Assembly: GCA_017439405.1 (NCBI GenBank)
Contig: JAFSJF010000069.1
Coordinates: forward strand, 1-64,000
Direction of reading: 5' to 3'
Source of the DNA: Bacteroidales bacterium
Lineage (GTDB): Bacteria > Bacteroidota > Bacteroidia > Bacteroidales > F082
DNA: 64,000 nt
The stretch's first letter is position 1; each line of letters starts with the position of its first letter. The translations under genes and the position numbers were made by a program. This document shows positions 44,832-52,442 of this stretch, piece by piece. The notes under the pieces were generated by a model. It saw only the letters and a program-made list of their open reading frames with translations. It made no database searches and was not told the DNA's origin.

Positions 44832-45114
44832 ATATCAGAATCTTATCGCGGTTGGCAGTTTCTTCGGCAAAGGGGAGCAGGCATCCCTCCTCAACCAAGT
44901 CAACCTTCCGGTTGAGTATTTTTTCAAGCACACCTATCAAATGCGAAATGTAAAGAAGCGAAATCTTGGCGTTCTCATCATACCTGACAAGAATATCGAC
45001 ATCGCTTTCCTCTGTCGCCTCACCACGCGAGTAGGAGCCAAACAGCCAAGCCTTTTCAACAGGAACTGTCCTGAAGAAATCGGCAGTCTTATTCGCTATC
45101 TGCTTGGTGTTCAT
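44815..45114 (-). CDS. MntA-like antitoxin nucleotidyltransferase
   Basis: The protein has 99 residues with the minimal nucleotidyltransferase signature GS-x10-DxD (GSYSRGEATEESDVDILV) and a third acidic residue in KVDLVEEG. It is the AMP-transferring antitoxin of the HepT/MntA family. It is the first gene of the pair. Confidence 0.88.
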   Translation of the reverse strand: MNTKQIANKTADFFRTVPVEKAWLFGSYSRGEATEESDVDILVRYDENAKISLLYISHLIGVLEKILNRKVDLVEEGCLLPFAEETANRDKILIYERED

Positions 45115-45153
45115 ATCGTCATTTGATTAAAGATGGAAATGGAATATTATTAT

Positions 45154-45223
45154 GACGCGGGACTTCGGGACACGGGACACGAGATTTTCCGTCCCGTAGT
45201 CTCGCGTCCCGTAGTCTCGCGTC
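45154..45223. repeat. inverted 7-8 bp repeat block, CGGGACA/GTCCCGT type
   Basis: A forward run of CGGGACN units (45154-45184) faces a reverse run of GTCCCGT and AGTCTCGC units (45191-45223) across 6 bp. It lies after tdh and may work as a terminator. The same words occur upstream of kbl at 47.5 kb and near 3.9 kb. Confidence 0.7.
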
Positions 45224-45230
45224 TTTTGTT

Positions 45231-46178
45231 TTACAGCAACTTCTTCTTCAAGGTCTCAATCATATCGACCGTCATCTTGTCGAGGTCGTACTTCGGGTTC
45301 CAGCCCCACTCGGCGCGGGCGCAGCTGTCGTCCATCTTGTTCGGCCAGCTGTCGGCGATGGCCTGACGGATCGGGTCGAACTTGTATTCCATCTCAAAAT
45401 TCGGGTAGTACTTCTTGATGGCGTTGTAGATAATCTCCGGGTCGAAGCTCATCGAAGTGACGTTGAACGAGTTGCGGTGTACGAGCTTGCTCGTGTCGGC
45501 CTCCATGATGTCAACCATGGCATCCAAAGCGTCGGGCATGTACATCATATCCATATAGGTGCCTTTGCTGATGGGGCAGATGAACTTCTCGCCCTTCACA
45601 GCAGCGTAGTAAATCTCCACGGCGTAGTCGGTGGTGCCACCACCAGGCAGAGTCAGGTTGCTGATGAGGCCTGGGAAACGGACGCTGCGGGTGTCCACGC
45701 CAAAGCGGGTGAAGTAGTAGTCACTCAAAAGCTCACCCGTGACCTTGGTCACGCCGTAGATGGTGTTCGGGCGCTGGATGGTGTCCTGAGGCGTGTTGTC
45801 GTGCGGCGTGCTGGCACCGAAAGCGCCAATCGACGAAGGCGTGAAGACGGCGCAGTTGAAGATACGGGCCGTCTCAAGGCAGTTGACCAACGAGCCGATG
45901 CCGACGTTCCAGCCGAGCATGGGGTTCTTCTCGGCCGTGGCCGAAAGGATGGCGGCGAGGTTATAGATGGTGTCGATGTTGTAGCGTTTCACCACGTCGA
46001 CGATTTGCATGATTTGCGTCGAGTCGATTCTCTCGAAAGGACCGTTTTCGACGATGTCGCCCGTCAGCTGACGGAGGTCGGAGGCAACCACGTTGTCGTT
46101 TCCGTAGGTTGCACGGAGTTTCTTCACCAATTCGGTTCCGATCTGTCCGCCGGAACCAACGATTAATATCTTTTTCAT
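45231..46178 (-). CDS. L-threonine 3-dehydrogenase, SDR (epimerase-like) type
   Basis: The protein has 315 residues from the ATG at 46178. The NAD motif is ILIVGSGGQIG, then YNLAAILSATAEKNP, FTPSSIGAFG and the catalytic YGVTK. These are the hallmarks of the short-chain L-threonine dehydrogenase found in Bacteroidota, which differs from the zinc-dependent Tdh. It oxidises threonine to 2-amino-3-ketobutyrate, which Kbl, encoded just upstream, splits into glycine and acetyl-CoA. Confidence 0.9.
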   Translation of the reverse strand: MKKILIVGSGGQIGTELVKKLRATYGNDNVVASDLRQLTGDIVENGPFERIDSTQIMQIVDVVKRYNIDTIYNLAAILSATAEKNPMLGWNVGIGSLVNCLETARIFNCAVFTPSSIGAFGASTPHDNTPQDTIQRPNTIYGVTKVTGELLSDYYFTRFGVDTRSVRFPGLISNLTLPGGGTTDYAVEIYYAAVKGEKFICPISKGTYMDMMYMPDALDAMVDIMEADTSKLVHRNSFNVTSMSFDPEIIYNAIKKYYPNFEMEYKFDPIRQAIADSWPNKMDDSCARAEWGWNPKYDLDKMTVDMIETLKKKLL

Positions 46179-46194
46179 TATTACTAGCTTTTTT

Positions 46195-46287
46195 AATGTA
46201 GAATGCAGAATGTAGAATGCAGAATTTCGCAATGCGACGCTGGGCTTTGCCCTAATTCTGCATTCTTCATTCTTAATTCATCATTAT
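46195..46287. repeat. inverted heptad array between kbl and tdh
   Basis: TGTAGAA/TGCAGAA units (about 46195-46224) face ATTCTGC/ATTCTTC/ATTCTTA units (about 46254-46285) across a 29-bp centre. The kbl stop lies at the edge of the block. Confidence 0.75.
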
Positions 46288-47471
46288 TTAAGGACCCCCA
46301 ATTCTTTACCAATCTTCACGAAAGCGGCGATGCACTTGTCGAGGTGCTCACGCTCGTGGGCGGCGCTCACCTGTACGCGGATACGGGCCTGGCCCTTCGG
46401 CACCACAGGATAGTAGAATCCGGTGACGAAGATGCCCTCTTCCTGCAACTTGGCGGCAAACTTCTGCGACAGCGGGGCATCGTAGAGCATCACGGCGCAG
46501 ATGGCGGATTGCGAAGGCTTGCAGTCGAAGCCGGCCTCAGTCATCTTCTTGATGAAGTATTCGGTGTTGGCGTGGAGCTTGTCTTGCAGCGTGTTGGTCT
46601 CGCTCATCATCTCGAACATGCGGATGCCTGCGGCCACGAGACCCGGAGCCATCGAGTTGGAGAACAGATACGGACGGCTGCGCTGGCGCAACATGTCAAT
46701 GATTTCCTTGCGGCCCGTGGTGAAGCCACCCATAGCACCACCAAAGGCCTTGCCGAGGGTACCAGTCAGGATTTCAATCTTGCCACGGAGGTTGTAGTGC
46801 TCAGTGACACCACGACCCGTGCGACCCACCACGCCAGCGGAGTGGCTTTCGTCGACCATCACCATGGCGTTGTACTTCTGGGCCAATTCGTAGATCTTGT
46901 CGAGCGGGCAGACGTTGCCGTCCATCGAGAACACGCCGTCGGTGACGATGAGGCGGAAGCGGCAGGCTTGAGCGTCTTGCAGTTGCTTCTCAAGGTCGGC
47001 CATGTCGGCGTTGGCATAGCGGAAACGTTGGGCCTTGCAGAGGCGCACGCCATCGATGATGGAAGCGTGGTTCAAAGCATCGGAAATGATGGCATCATCT
47101 TGGCCGAGCAGCGGCTCGAACACGCCACCGTTGGCGTCGAAGCAAGCGGCATAAAGGATGGTGTCTTCCGTGCCGAAGAACTCAGCGATCTTGGCTTCCA
47201 GTTTCTTGTGGAGGTCTTGGCAACCGCAGATGAAGCGGACCGAAGCCATACCGTAACCACGGGCATCCATGCCGTCCTTGGCGGCTTGGATGAGTTCGGG
47301 GTTGTCGGCGAGGCCGAGGTAGTTGTTTGCGCAGAAGTTGAGGCACACCTTGCCACCAACCATGATTTCGGCGCCCTGGGCGCTCTCGATGATGCGTTCA
47401 TGCTTATAAAGGCCATCGGCTTCAATTTGAGCCAATTCCTTCTTCAGATACTCTTGAAAATTTGCGTACAT
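46284..47471 (-). CDS. kbl: 2-amino-3-ketobutyrate CoA ligase (glycine C-acetyltransferase)
   Basis: The protein has 395 residues and is a PLP-dependent alpha-oxoamine synthase. Landmarks are CANNYLGLADNPELI, GMASVRFICG, VMVDESHSAGVVG, and TGTLGKAFGGAMGG with the PLP lysine. It forms the threonine-to-glycine pathway with the dehydrogenase gene that follows. A -7 box TACCTTTG on the minus strand at 47574-47581 may be the promoter. Confidence 0.94.
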   Translation of the reverse strand: MYANFQEYLKKELAQIEADGLYKHERIIESAQGAEIMVGGKVCLNFCANNYLGLADNPELIQAAKDGMDARGYGMASVRFICGCQDLHKKLEAKIAEFFGTEDTILYAACFDANGGVFEPLLGQDDAIISDALNHASIIDGVRLCKAQRFRYANADMADLEKQLQDAQACRFRLIVTDGVFSMDGNVCPLDKIYELAQKYNAMVMVDESHSAGVVGRTGRGVTEHYNLRGKIEILTGTLGKAFGGAMGGFTTGRKEIIDMLRQRSRPYLFSNSMAPGLVAAGIRMFEMMSETNTLQDKLHANTEYFIKKMTEAGFDCKPSQSAICAVMLYDAPLSQKFAAKLQEEGIFVTGFYYPVVPKGQARIRVQVSAAHEREHLDKCIAAFVKIGKELGVLK

Positions 47472-47480
47472 TTTATTTAA

Positions 47481-47545
47481 GTTTGAAGTTGTTCAGTTGT
47501 TTAGTTGTTCAGTTGACGCGGGACACGAGACTGCGGGACGCGAGG
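47481..47545. repeat. short-period repeat block upstream of kbl
   Basis: GTTGTTCA/GTTGTTTA units with an 8-bp period (47489-47515) pass into GCGGGAC/ACGAGAC units (47515-47545). The latter match the words of the block at 45.2 kb on the other side of the kbl-tdh operon. Confidence 0.65.
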
Positions 47546-47628
47546 CACTTAGACCCATGCGCAACTTTGGCCGCAAAGGTACGAAAAGGATAAATAAGGT
47601 GTACACGTTTTGCTGAAATTTTTGCATT

Positions 47629-47667
47629 GGTACAAATTTTCGATTCAATCGTAAATCTGTACGGAAA
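47629..47667. repeat. palindromic 38-bp repeat, left copy
   Basis: An AT-rich palindromic sequence (ATTTTCGATT...ATCGTAAAT core) lies just after the hydrolase gene. A near-identical copy in the same orientation lies at 48995-49034 on its other side. Confidence 0.7.
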
Positions 47668-47669
47668 AG

Positions 47670-48914
47670 TTATCGCTTCACAAATTTCCGAACACCCCAA
47701 ACGCCTTCCTGCTCCGTCCGTATGACATAAACGCCCGACGGCCATTGCGACACATCAAGACGAACCTCCGTGGAAGAAACAGCTTCAGCAAAAACCACCC
47801 GCCCCATCACATCCATGACGGTCACATTCAAAGGTTTACATTGTGCAACATCGCCAAAATGGATGGTCAGCAAGTCGGTGGCGGGATTGGGATAAACCTG
47901 TATGCGTGGCTCATTCGATTCGGCAACGGAGGTTGGGAATTTCAGATGATTGAATAGGAAATCGCGGGTGATGTCGAAGCAAGCGTTGAATTTTTCCTCA
48001 ATCAATTGGCCAACCCCGCTAAGATAAAAAGCGTGTCCCTCGCCCTCGAAAGGATGAAACTCGTAATCGCTGATGTCCAAGTCGTCTAAGCGCTGAGCCA
48101 TTGCGTGCGAGCCGTACATAAAAGGCATCACATCTGGAAGCATCCCATTATAACAATACCCCGAATCGTAAGGCACGGTGGTGTCGTCGGTGCCGTGAAT
48201 CATGCACAGCGGCACATATTCCTCTTTGTCAATGACATCAAGGCCATTCACGCCACCCCAATGCGGAACGGCACCAGCCACCGCAGGCGAAACATCGGCA
48301 TATTCTGGATAGCCTGAACTGTGCATCGGGCCTAAATCAGGGCTTACATAAGTTTCAACAGGTCGCTCGTCCTCATCCAAGAAAATCTCGCTTAATATGG
48401 CAATGGAGCCAGCCGAGTTTCCGAGCAGAAAAACCTGTTCCGTGTCAATCTTGAATTGTTCTTGATGGTATTTGAAAAACCTGACGGCAGAACTGACATC
48501 CTGAGCCGCCATGTAGGCAGTGCGAATCAACGACGTGGCATTGATGTTCCAAAATGATAGCAATCGGTAGTCGATGGAGGCCGCCGCGTAGCCATGCTTG
48601 GCCAAGCGTGTGCAATACTCTACCATGTCGGCATAATCGCGGCTACCGGCCACAAAGGCGCCACCGAAAACGGTAATAACCAAAGGGCGCGCCGAAAGGG
48701 TGTCGCCTTGCGGTTCGTAGAAGTCAAGGAACAAGGTGGTGGGCGAAGTTTCACCCTCCTTGACGGCACTGCTGAAAGGGATGGCCGTGGAAATGCTCAC
48801 TTCGTCAAAGACGGGCTCGGCATAGCGCACACCTTGTGCCATTGCCATATTCGTGAACAAGCCACACAACAGGCCAATTACGGCTAAAAATCTGGTTGCT
48901 TTCATTCTGTTCAT
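47670..48914 (-). CDS. secreted alpha/beta-hydrolase (esterase-like) with T9SS sorting domain
   Basis: The protein has 414 residues. After a signal peptide ending near NMAMAQ comes an alpha/beta-hydrolase of the carboxylesterase/BD-FAE type: VFGGAFVAGSRDY (oxyanion region), LLGNSAGSIAI (GxSxG nucleophile), HGTDDTTVPY and GEGHAFYL (Asp and His). The last ~80 residues are a type A T9SS sorting domain (QVYPNPATDLLTIHFG...GVYVIRTEQEG...RKFVKR). It should be exported to the cell surface. The substrate is unknown. Confidence 0.85.
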   Translation of the reverse strand: MNRMKATRFLAVIGLLCGLFTNMAMAQGVRYAEPVFDEVSISTAIPFSSAVKEGETSPTTLFLDFYEPQGDTLSARPLVITVFGGAFVAGSRDYADMVEYCTRLAKHGYAAASIDYRLLSFWNINATSLIRTAYMAAQDVSSAVRFFKYHQEQFKIDTEQVFLLGNSAGSIAILSEIFLDEDERPVETYVSPDLGPMHSSGYPEYADVSPAVAGAVPHWGGVNGLDVIDKEEYVPLCMIHGTDDTTVPYDSGYCYNGMLPDVMPFMYGSHAMAQRLDDLDISDYEFHPFEGEGHAFYLSGVGQLIEEKFNACFDITRDFLFNHLKFPTSVAESNEPRIQVYPNPATDLLTIHFGDVAQCKPLNVTVMDVMGRVVFAEAVSSTEVRLDVSQWPSGVYVIRTEQEGVWGVRKFVKR

Positions 48915-48994
48915 TTGCTTGATGTCTTGGAATTCTCTGCAAAAATAGGAAAAAACCAGAAACCCAAGTGCTTTTTAGACATCCGTTTTTGACG

Positions 48995-49034
48995 GGTACA
49001 AATTTTCGATTCCATCGTAAATCTGAACGGGAAA
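48995..49034. repeat. palindromic 38-bp repeat, right copy
   Basis: The pair of 47629-47667 in direct orientation, differing at only a few positions. The two copies bracket the hydrolase gene. Confidence 0.7.
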
Positions 49035-49057
49035 ACAAACATCGGAAACCACGAAAC

Positions 49058-49085
49058 AAAAAAATCCCCGACCCGAAGGCCGAGG
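49058..49085 (-). terminator. terminator of the T9SS protein gene at 49239
   Basis: A GC-rich 8-bp stem around TTCG (49066-49085) is followed on the minus strand by seven T residues. Confidence 0.75.
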
Positions 49086-49094
49086 ATGGATTTG

Positions 49095-49231
49095 TCTCAC
49101 GCAGAAATCGCAGAATACGCGGAACCTGTCGGACGATGATTTCTCACGCAGAATCCGCAGAATACGCAGAAGCCTATCGGACAAAATTACGTCGCATTGC
49201 GATTCATAAGATTCTGCGATTTCTGCGTGCC
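49095..49231. repeat. CGCAGAA direct and inverted repeat block
   Basis: Two ~40-bp direct copies (49095-49133 and 49142-49182), each built from CGCAGAA-like units and ending in TCGGAC, face an inverted copy (49210-49231). The 324-bp gap between the two T9SS genes holds this block, a terminator and a palindromic repeat, and no gene. Confidence 0.7.
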
Positions 49232-49238
49232 AAAAAAA

Positions 49239-50579
49239 CTATTCCACCACGATTTTCCGTGTCACACCATTCATTTTCACGAAATACATCCCTCGCGGCA
49301 ATTCAATCGTTGCCTTGCCATCGATTTCTTTCGTGAGAATGGTCTGCCCAAGGGTGTTGGTGACAGTCAATGTGCCCGTACCCTCAATCGTGAAACGGTC
49401 TTTGGCAGGATTCGGATAAACCCTGAAGGCCGTTGCCTCGTTCTCGCCGAGGCCGACCAAATCCAAGCTGCGGTTGGAGAGGAGGCGCGTTTCACCGTCC
49501 TTGCCCGCTTCCACGCCTTGCACTACGATGTAGCCCTCGTCGAACTGGCTTTGCGAACAAGTGTAGCTTGTCACGCTGGCTCCGACATAATCGATGACGG
49601 TGAGCGAGCCGTCGTCTTCGTGCCATTCGCAGATGTTGTAGCCTAACAGGTCGTAGCCCGTCGGGGTGTTCCATTCGATTTCGATGGTGTTGTTCATGCC
49701 CAAAGTGTAGCTCATGTGTATCGTTTCCTTAGGATAGCTTACGATGGGACATTCTGTGCCGTCTGTGGCGATGGCTGTGAGTGTGTAAGTACGGGAAGCA
49801 GCACCGCTACCGATATTGTCAGTGAACTGACCGTCGGAGTAGGGGGCTGTGCCAACCTGCATACCGTCACGCTTCACGATGACATGGTCGATGTACTGGG
49901 CTTGTGCCACGGTAGTGGGCCATGTGACCAAGTTTAAGTTGCTCTCAAGGTCGCATGTAGCCAGGTCGATTTCGACACTCTCTTTGACGATTTTCGTCCT
50001 GTATGCAGTGGCACACATGTCTGAGATTCCGGCGATGTATGTTCCTGCAGGTTTGTAGATGATGTTTTCTTCTTCGCCTGTATTCCAATGAATGTCATAC
50101 ATGCTAGCGGAATCATCTTCTACGGCTCTGAGTTCAGCGAGTTCGCCACCGTGAATCCAGAGTTCTTCAGTGGTTTCGTTGGGGACGGCTGGTTGTAAAA
50201 ATTTTACCAAGAATTGAAAAGATGTAAATCCACAACCTCCAAATTCACCGTAATATTGATCCATCAAACTACCGTCCAAAGTTATTGGATTCTGGTTTCC
50301 GAGATATTGGTTATTGATAAACCAACCAAAGTCACTACAGCCTTCTGGAGCATAGATAATAGCTTTGTCGTACTTGTTTGCACATATCATGGTAGTTCTA
50401 TGTTCATAGATTTGTGCAACCGTCATGACAGTGTCATTTCGTGTTTGTTGGCTAACCGTAACTTGTTGGCTAACCATGACTTGTTTTTTTGCGTTTGTTG
50501 AACTTTTTTCATTGTTTTTTGCTTGAGTTTCCATTAAGCAGAAAACGGTACAAGCAATCATTAAAAGCACTTTTTTCAT
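49239..50579 (-). CDS. secreted protein with fibronectin-like region and T9SS sorting domain
   Basis: The protein has 446 residues. A signal peptide (KKVLLMIACTVFCLMETQA) is followed by a poorly defined beta-rich region with several Cys residues, a fibronectin type III-like part (NTIEIEWNTPTGYDLLGYNICEW), and a type A T9SS domain (FRVYPNPAKDRFTIEG...MYFVKMNGVTRKIVVE). The N-terminal VSQQVTVSQQ repeat is notable. It is probably a surface or secreted adhesin-like protein. Function is unknown. Confidence 0.75.
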   Translation of the reverse strand: MKKVLLMIACTVFCLMETQAKNNEKSSTNAKKQVMVSQQVTVSQQTRNDTVMTVAQIYEHRTTMICANKYDKAIIYAPEGCSDFGWFINNQYLGNQNPITLDGSLMDQYYGEFGGCGFTSFQFLVKFLQPAVPNETTEELWIHGGELAELRAVEDDSASMYDIHWNTGEEENIIYKPAGTYIAGISDMCATAYRTKIVKESVEIDLATCDLESNLNLVTWPTTVAQAQYIDHVIVKRDGMQVGTAPYSDGQFTDNIGSGAASRTYTLTAIATDGTECPIVSYPKETIHMSYTLGMNNTIEIEWNTPTGYDLLGYNICEWHEDDGSLTVIDYVGASVTSYTCSQSQFDEGYIVVQGVEAGKDGETRLLSNRSLDLVGLGENEATAFRVYPNPAKDRFTIEGTGTLTVTNTLGQTILTKEIDGKATIELPRGMYFVKMNGVTRKIVVE

Positions 50580-50639
50580 AGCTTTTTTCCTTTCTTTTTA
50601 GTTATTATTTGTAATTGAGTTTCCTTGATATATTTCAGG

Positions 50640-50815
50640 CATAAAAAACAGCGTGGAATCTATTCCTTGCTTGACTCTCGGGTTACCACGCCCACTCTTC
50701 TAACAAGTATTCCACGCCGTAACAAGTACGGCATTTGCAACTTGTCCTTGAAGAGTTGCCCCCGCCAAAACGGGGACTGGTGGTAAATTGAGAGTCAAGG
50801 ACAGCAACAAGTGCT
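50640..50815 (-). ncRNA. candidate structured RNA of unknown family
   Basis: Between two minus-strand genes lies a 312-bp gap with nested complementary segments. CTTGACTCTC (50670-50679) pairs with GAGAGTCAAG (50790-50799). Inside it TTACCAC (50683-50689) pairs with GTGGTAA (50780-50786), and ACTCTTC (50694-50700) with GAAGAGT (50750-50756). Two local hairpins lie at 50716-50732 and 50760-50775. GCGTGGAAT (50651-50659) pairs with ATTCCACGC (50709-50717) and on the minus strand is followed by CTGTTTTTT, like a terminator. I do not recognise an Rfam family. A palindromic DNA element is the alternative. Confidence 0.45.
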
Positions 50816-50891
50816 ATCTGCTAATATGTTTGTATTTGTTTGTCTTGTTCTTTTGTTTGTTTAAATATGTATTAGTTCAACTATTTTTTTA

Positions 50892-51131
50892 TCAAAGCCT
50901 CAATAAATCCGTGACAGCATATACCCTGCTGAGGTTATGGAAAGTGAAAAACTGGTCGTCAAGAATCATCCAATCTTCTCGTTCCTTTACCGAGAGTTTC
51001 TTGATGTCGGGGAAAAAACCGATGGGCACAATGATAACCCTACCATCAGTAAGCACAGCGCACAGCTTGCCCCGATGTCCACTGAAATCAAGGCTCTTTA
51101 TTCCAATATTTGTTTCTTTAATCTTGCACAT
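50892..51131 (-). CDS. DUF2442-like small protein
   Basis: The protein has 79 residues. LDFSGHRGKLCAVLTDGRVIIVPIGFFPDIKKL and the following REDWMILDDQFFTFHNLSR match the pattern of DUF2442 (a beta-strand, a D/G-R turn, then P..WFP.l). It shares one nucleotide with the end of the DUF4160-like gene, which is the common pairing. The two are often listed as a putative TA module without proof. Confidence 0.65.
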   Translation of the reverse strand: MCKIKETNIGIKSLDFSGHRGKLCAVLTDGRVIIVPIGFFPDIKKLSVKEREDWMILDDQFFTFHNLSRVYAVTDLLRL

Positions 51132-51424
51132 TATTCGATATTTTTAATTATTGTCTTTTCGCCGTTGAAGCAACGAGTGATTTGCTCGTTGATGTATTCC
51201 CAATTGTTTGAGATGGCTTCCATGATCATCTTGTTATCCTTTTGAGAAAGCTTTGAATCGGCAACTTCAATGCAGCGTTTTCCATCCTTCTCAATCCAAA
51301 TCTTAGCCACAGAACGTTGATGGCGACCGTTTCTATAGAACACATGCACATGCCGTCGATTGTCATTGATGTCAGTCGGTATTGACACAAGCATGAAAAC
51401 TTTTATGAAGGCAAGCTGTCCCAT
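51131..51424 (-). CDS. DUF4160-like small protein
   Basis: The protein has 97 residues if started at MGQLAFIKVF (51424); an earlier ATG at 51445 adds seven residues. The core DNRRHVHVFYRNGRHQRSVAKIWI and the C-terminal NNWEYINEQITRCFNGE follow the DUF4160 pattern. It lies in a three-gene minus-strand operon with a 61-residue protein and the DUF2442-like gene. Confidence 0.65.
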   Translation of the reverse strand: MGQLAFIKVFMLVSIPTDINDNRRHVHVFYRNGRHQRSVAKIWIEKDGKRCIEVADSKLSQKDNKMIMEAISNNWEYINEQITRCFNGEKTIIKNIE

Positions 51425-51437
51425 TTTATTATCGCAC

Positions 51438-51623
51438 TTAGTCAAGAACTACCTGATTCAGCGTTCCGTCATCCCAAAGCCGGTTCATTTCTTGTTCCAA
51501 ACGACGGGCATAGAACAACCTCAGGACATCCATCAAGTCATTGATTTCCTGCTCATCCGTAGCACCCGCAAATGATTCAAGAATCATCATTTGAGCTTCA
51601 TTCATTGTATTCAACTGCAACAT
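51438..51623 (-). CDS. 61-residue helical protein, antitoxin-like
   Basis: The sequence NEAQMMILESFAGATDEQEI, then MDVLRLFYARRLEQEMNRLWDDGTL, resembles small Bacteroidota proteins of the AQ..LL...EL..L...L..Y.A...D.EMD.LWE type that often come first in TA-like operons. It slightly overlaps the DUF4160-like gene if the longer start of that gene is used. Assignment is by pattern and context only. Confidence 0.6.
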   Translation of the reverse strand: MLQLNTMNEAQMMILESFAGATDEQEINDLMDVLRLFYARRLEQEMNRLWDDGTLNQVVLD

Positions 51624-51668
51624 GTCTTTATTGGTTTTCCGACTGCAAATATAAACATTTTTCCGAAA

Positions 51669-52013
51669 TCAAAACGCCGCCACCATTTTCCTTATTTCAA
51701 GAAGATGACGGTTGATCTTACTGTCGCTTTTGGCAACCTGAAGATTATAGTCCGCCTGCATCTGAATCCATAATTGTGCATCAATGCCCAACACGGCTTC
51801 CAAATACAAAGCATATTCTATCGAGACAGGGCGCTTGCCATTGAGAATCTCATTCAACACAGAATAAGAAACACCCATCTGTTGCGCCAACTGCTTCTGC
51901 GAAATCCCGCGATATTCAATCTCTTCCTTCAACAGCGTCCCAGGATGCACAGGCATTGATGGCATCATATTATTGGCAACCATTTGAGGGTCAATATTTT
52001 GCATTGTAATCAT
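51669..52013 (-). CDS. HigA-family antitoxin, XRE HTH
   Basis: The protein has 114 residues from the ATG at 52013. It has the HigA signature VHPGTLLKEEIEYRGISQKQLAQQMGVSYSVLNEILNGKRPVS and ALYLEAVLGIDAQLWIQMQADYNL. It lies 8 nt after the toxin gene. It is expected to bind both the toxin and the operator. Confidence 0.9.
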   Translation of the reverse strand: MITMQNIDPQMVANNMMPSMPVHPGTLLKEEIEYRGISQKQLAQQMGVSYSVLNEILNGKRPVSIEYALYLEAVLGIDAQLWIQMQADYNLQVAKSDSKINRHLLEIRKMVAAF

Positions 52014-52021
52014 TTTATTTC

Positions 52022-52336
52022 TCACTTGTAGTGGTTTGACAATTCCAATATGTTGCAAATAGTCACAAATGGCTCTTCATCGGTATTCACAAGGAACTCT
52101 ATCCTGTACTTTTCGTTGACCCGAATCGAAGAAATTCCCTCCTTGTCGCCTTTTAGCACCTCATAATTCAACGACTTGATTTGATAAAGTGTTTCGATAC
52201 GCGGCGCACTGACCAAAGTCTTGATTCTTTGCTGATACCGTTTGACAATGTCGGGCTGGAACCGATGCTTCTTGTCGCTGGTCTTGCCTTCGTCGTACAA
52301 TTCCTTCAAATATGTCTGTTCAAATGTGACTTTCAC
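52022..52336 (-). CDS. RelE/HigB-like toxin with GTG start
   Basis: The protein has 104 residues from GTG at 52336. It has [54 protein letters not shown], the RelE-fold HigB pattern. An ATG 12 codons further upstream lies before the promoter -7 box, so the GTG is preferred, which makes the transcript nearly leaderless. It is paired with the HigA-like gene downstream. Confidence 0.85.
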   Translation of the reverse strand: MKVTFEQTYLKELYDEGKTSDKKHRFQPDIVKRYQQRIKTLVSAPRIETLYQIKSLNYEVLKGDKEGISSIRVNEKYRIEFLVNTDEEPFVTICNILELSNHYK

Positions 52337-52340
52337 GCTG

Positions 52341-52348
52341 CAAATATA
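52341..52348 (-). promoter_or_regulatory. -7 box of the second higBA module
   Basis: TATATTTG on the minus strand has a TTTG 21 bp upstream. It ends 4 nt before the GTG start, so the message probably begins at or beside the start codon. Confidence 0.65.
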
Positions 52349-52409
52349 CACAATTTTTTCAAAAATTCGCAAAATATCGAATTATTTCTTTTTCCTTGAT
52401 ATTATTTTG

Positions 52410-52417
52410 TACCTTTG
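52410..52417 (+). promoter_or_regulatory. -7 box TACCTTTG before cysS
   Basis: A perfect TAnnTTTG, 25 nt before the cysS ATG. No clear -33 element. Confidence 0.6.
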
Positions 52418-52442
52418 CCGCAAATATCAAAATCCAACAAAG

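Noticed and set aside
46203..47480. 425-codon plus-strand open frame opposite kbl
   Set aside because: kbl on the minus strand has all PLP-enzyme motifs; the plus-strand product is a shadow rich in His, Val and Ala.
50640..50815. Retron non-coding RNA or tmRNA
   Set aside because: The closing stem recalls retron a1/a2 repeats, but no reverse transcriptase gene is near and no tmRNA tag or tRNA-like ends are visible.
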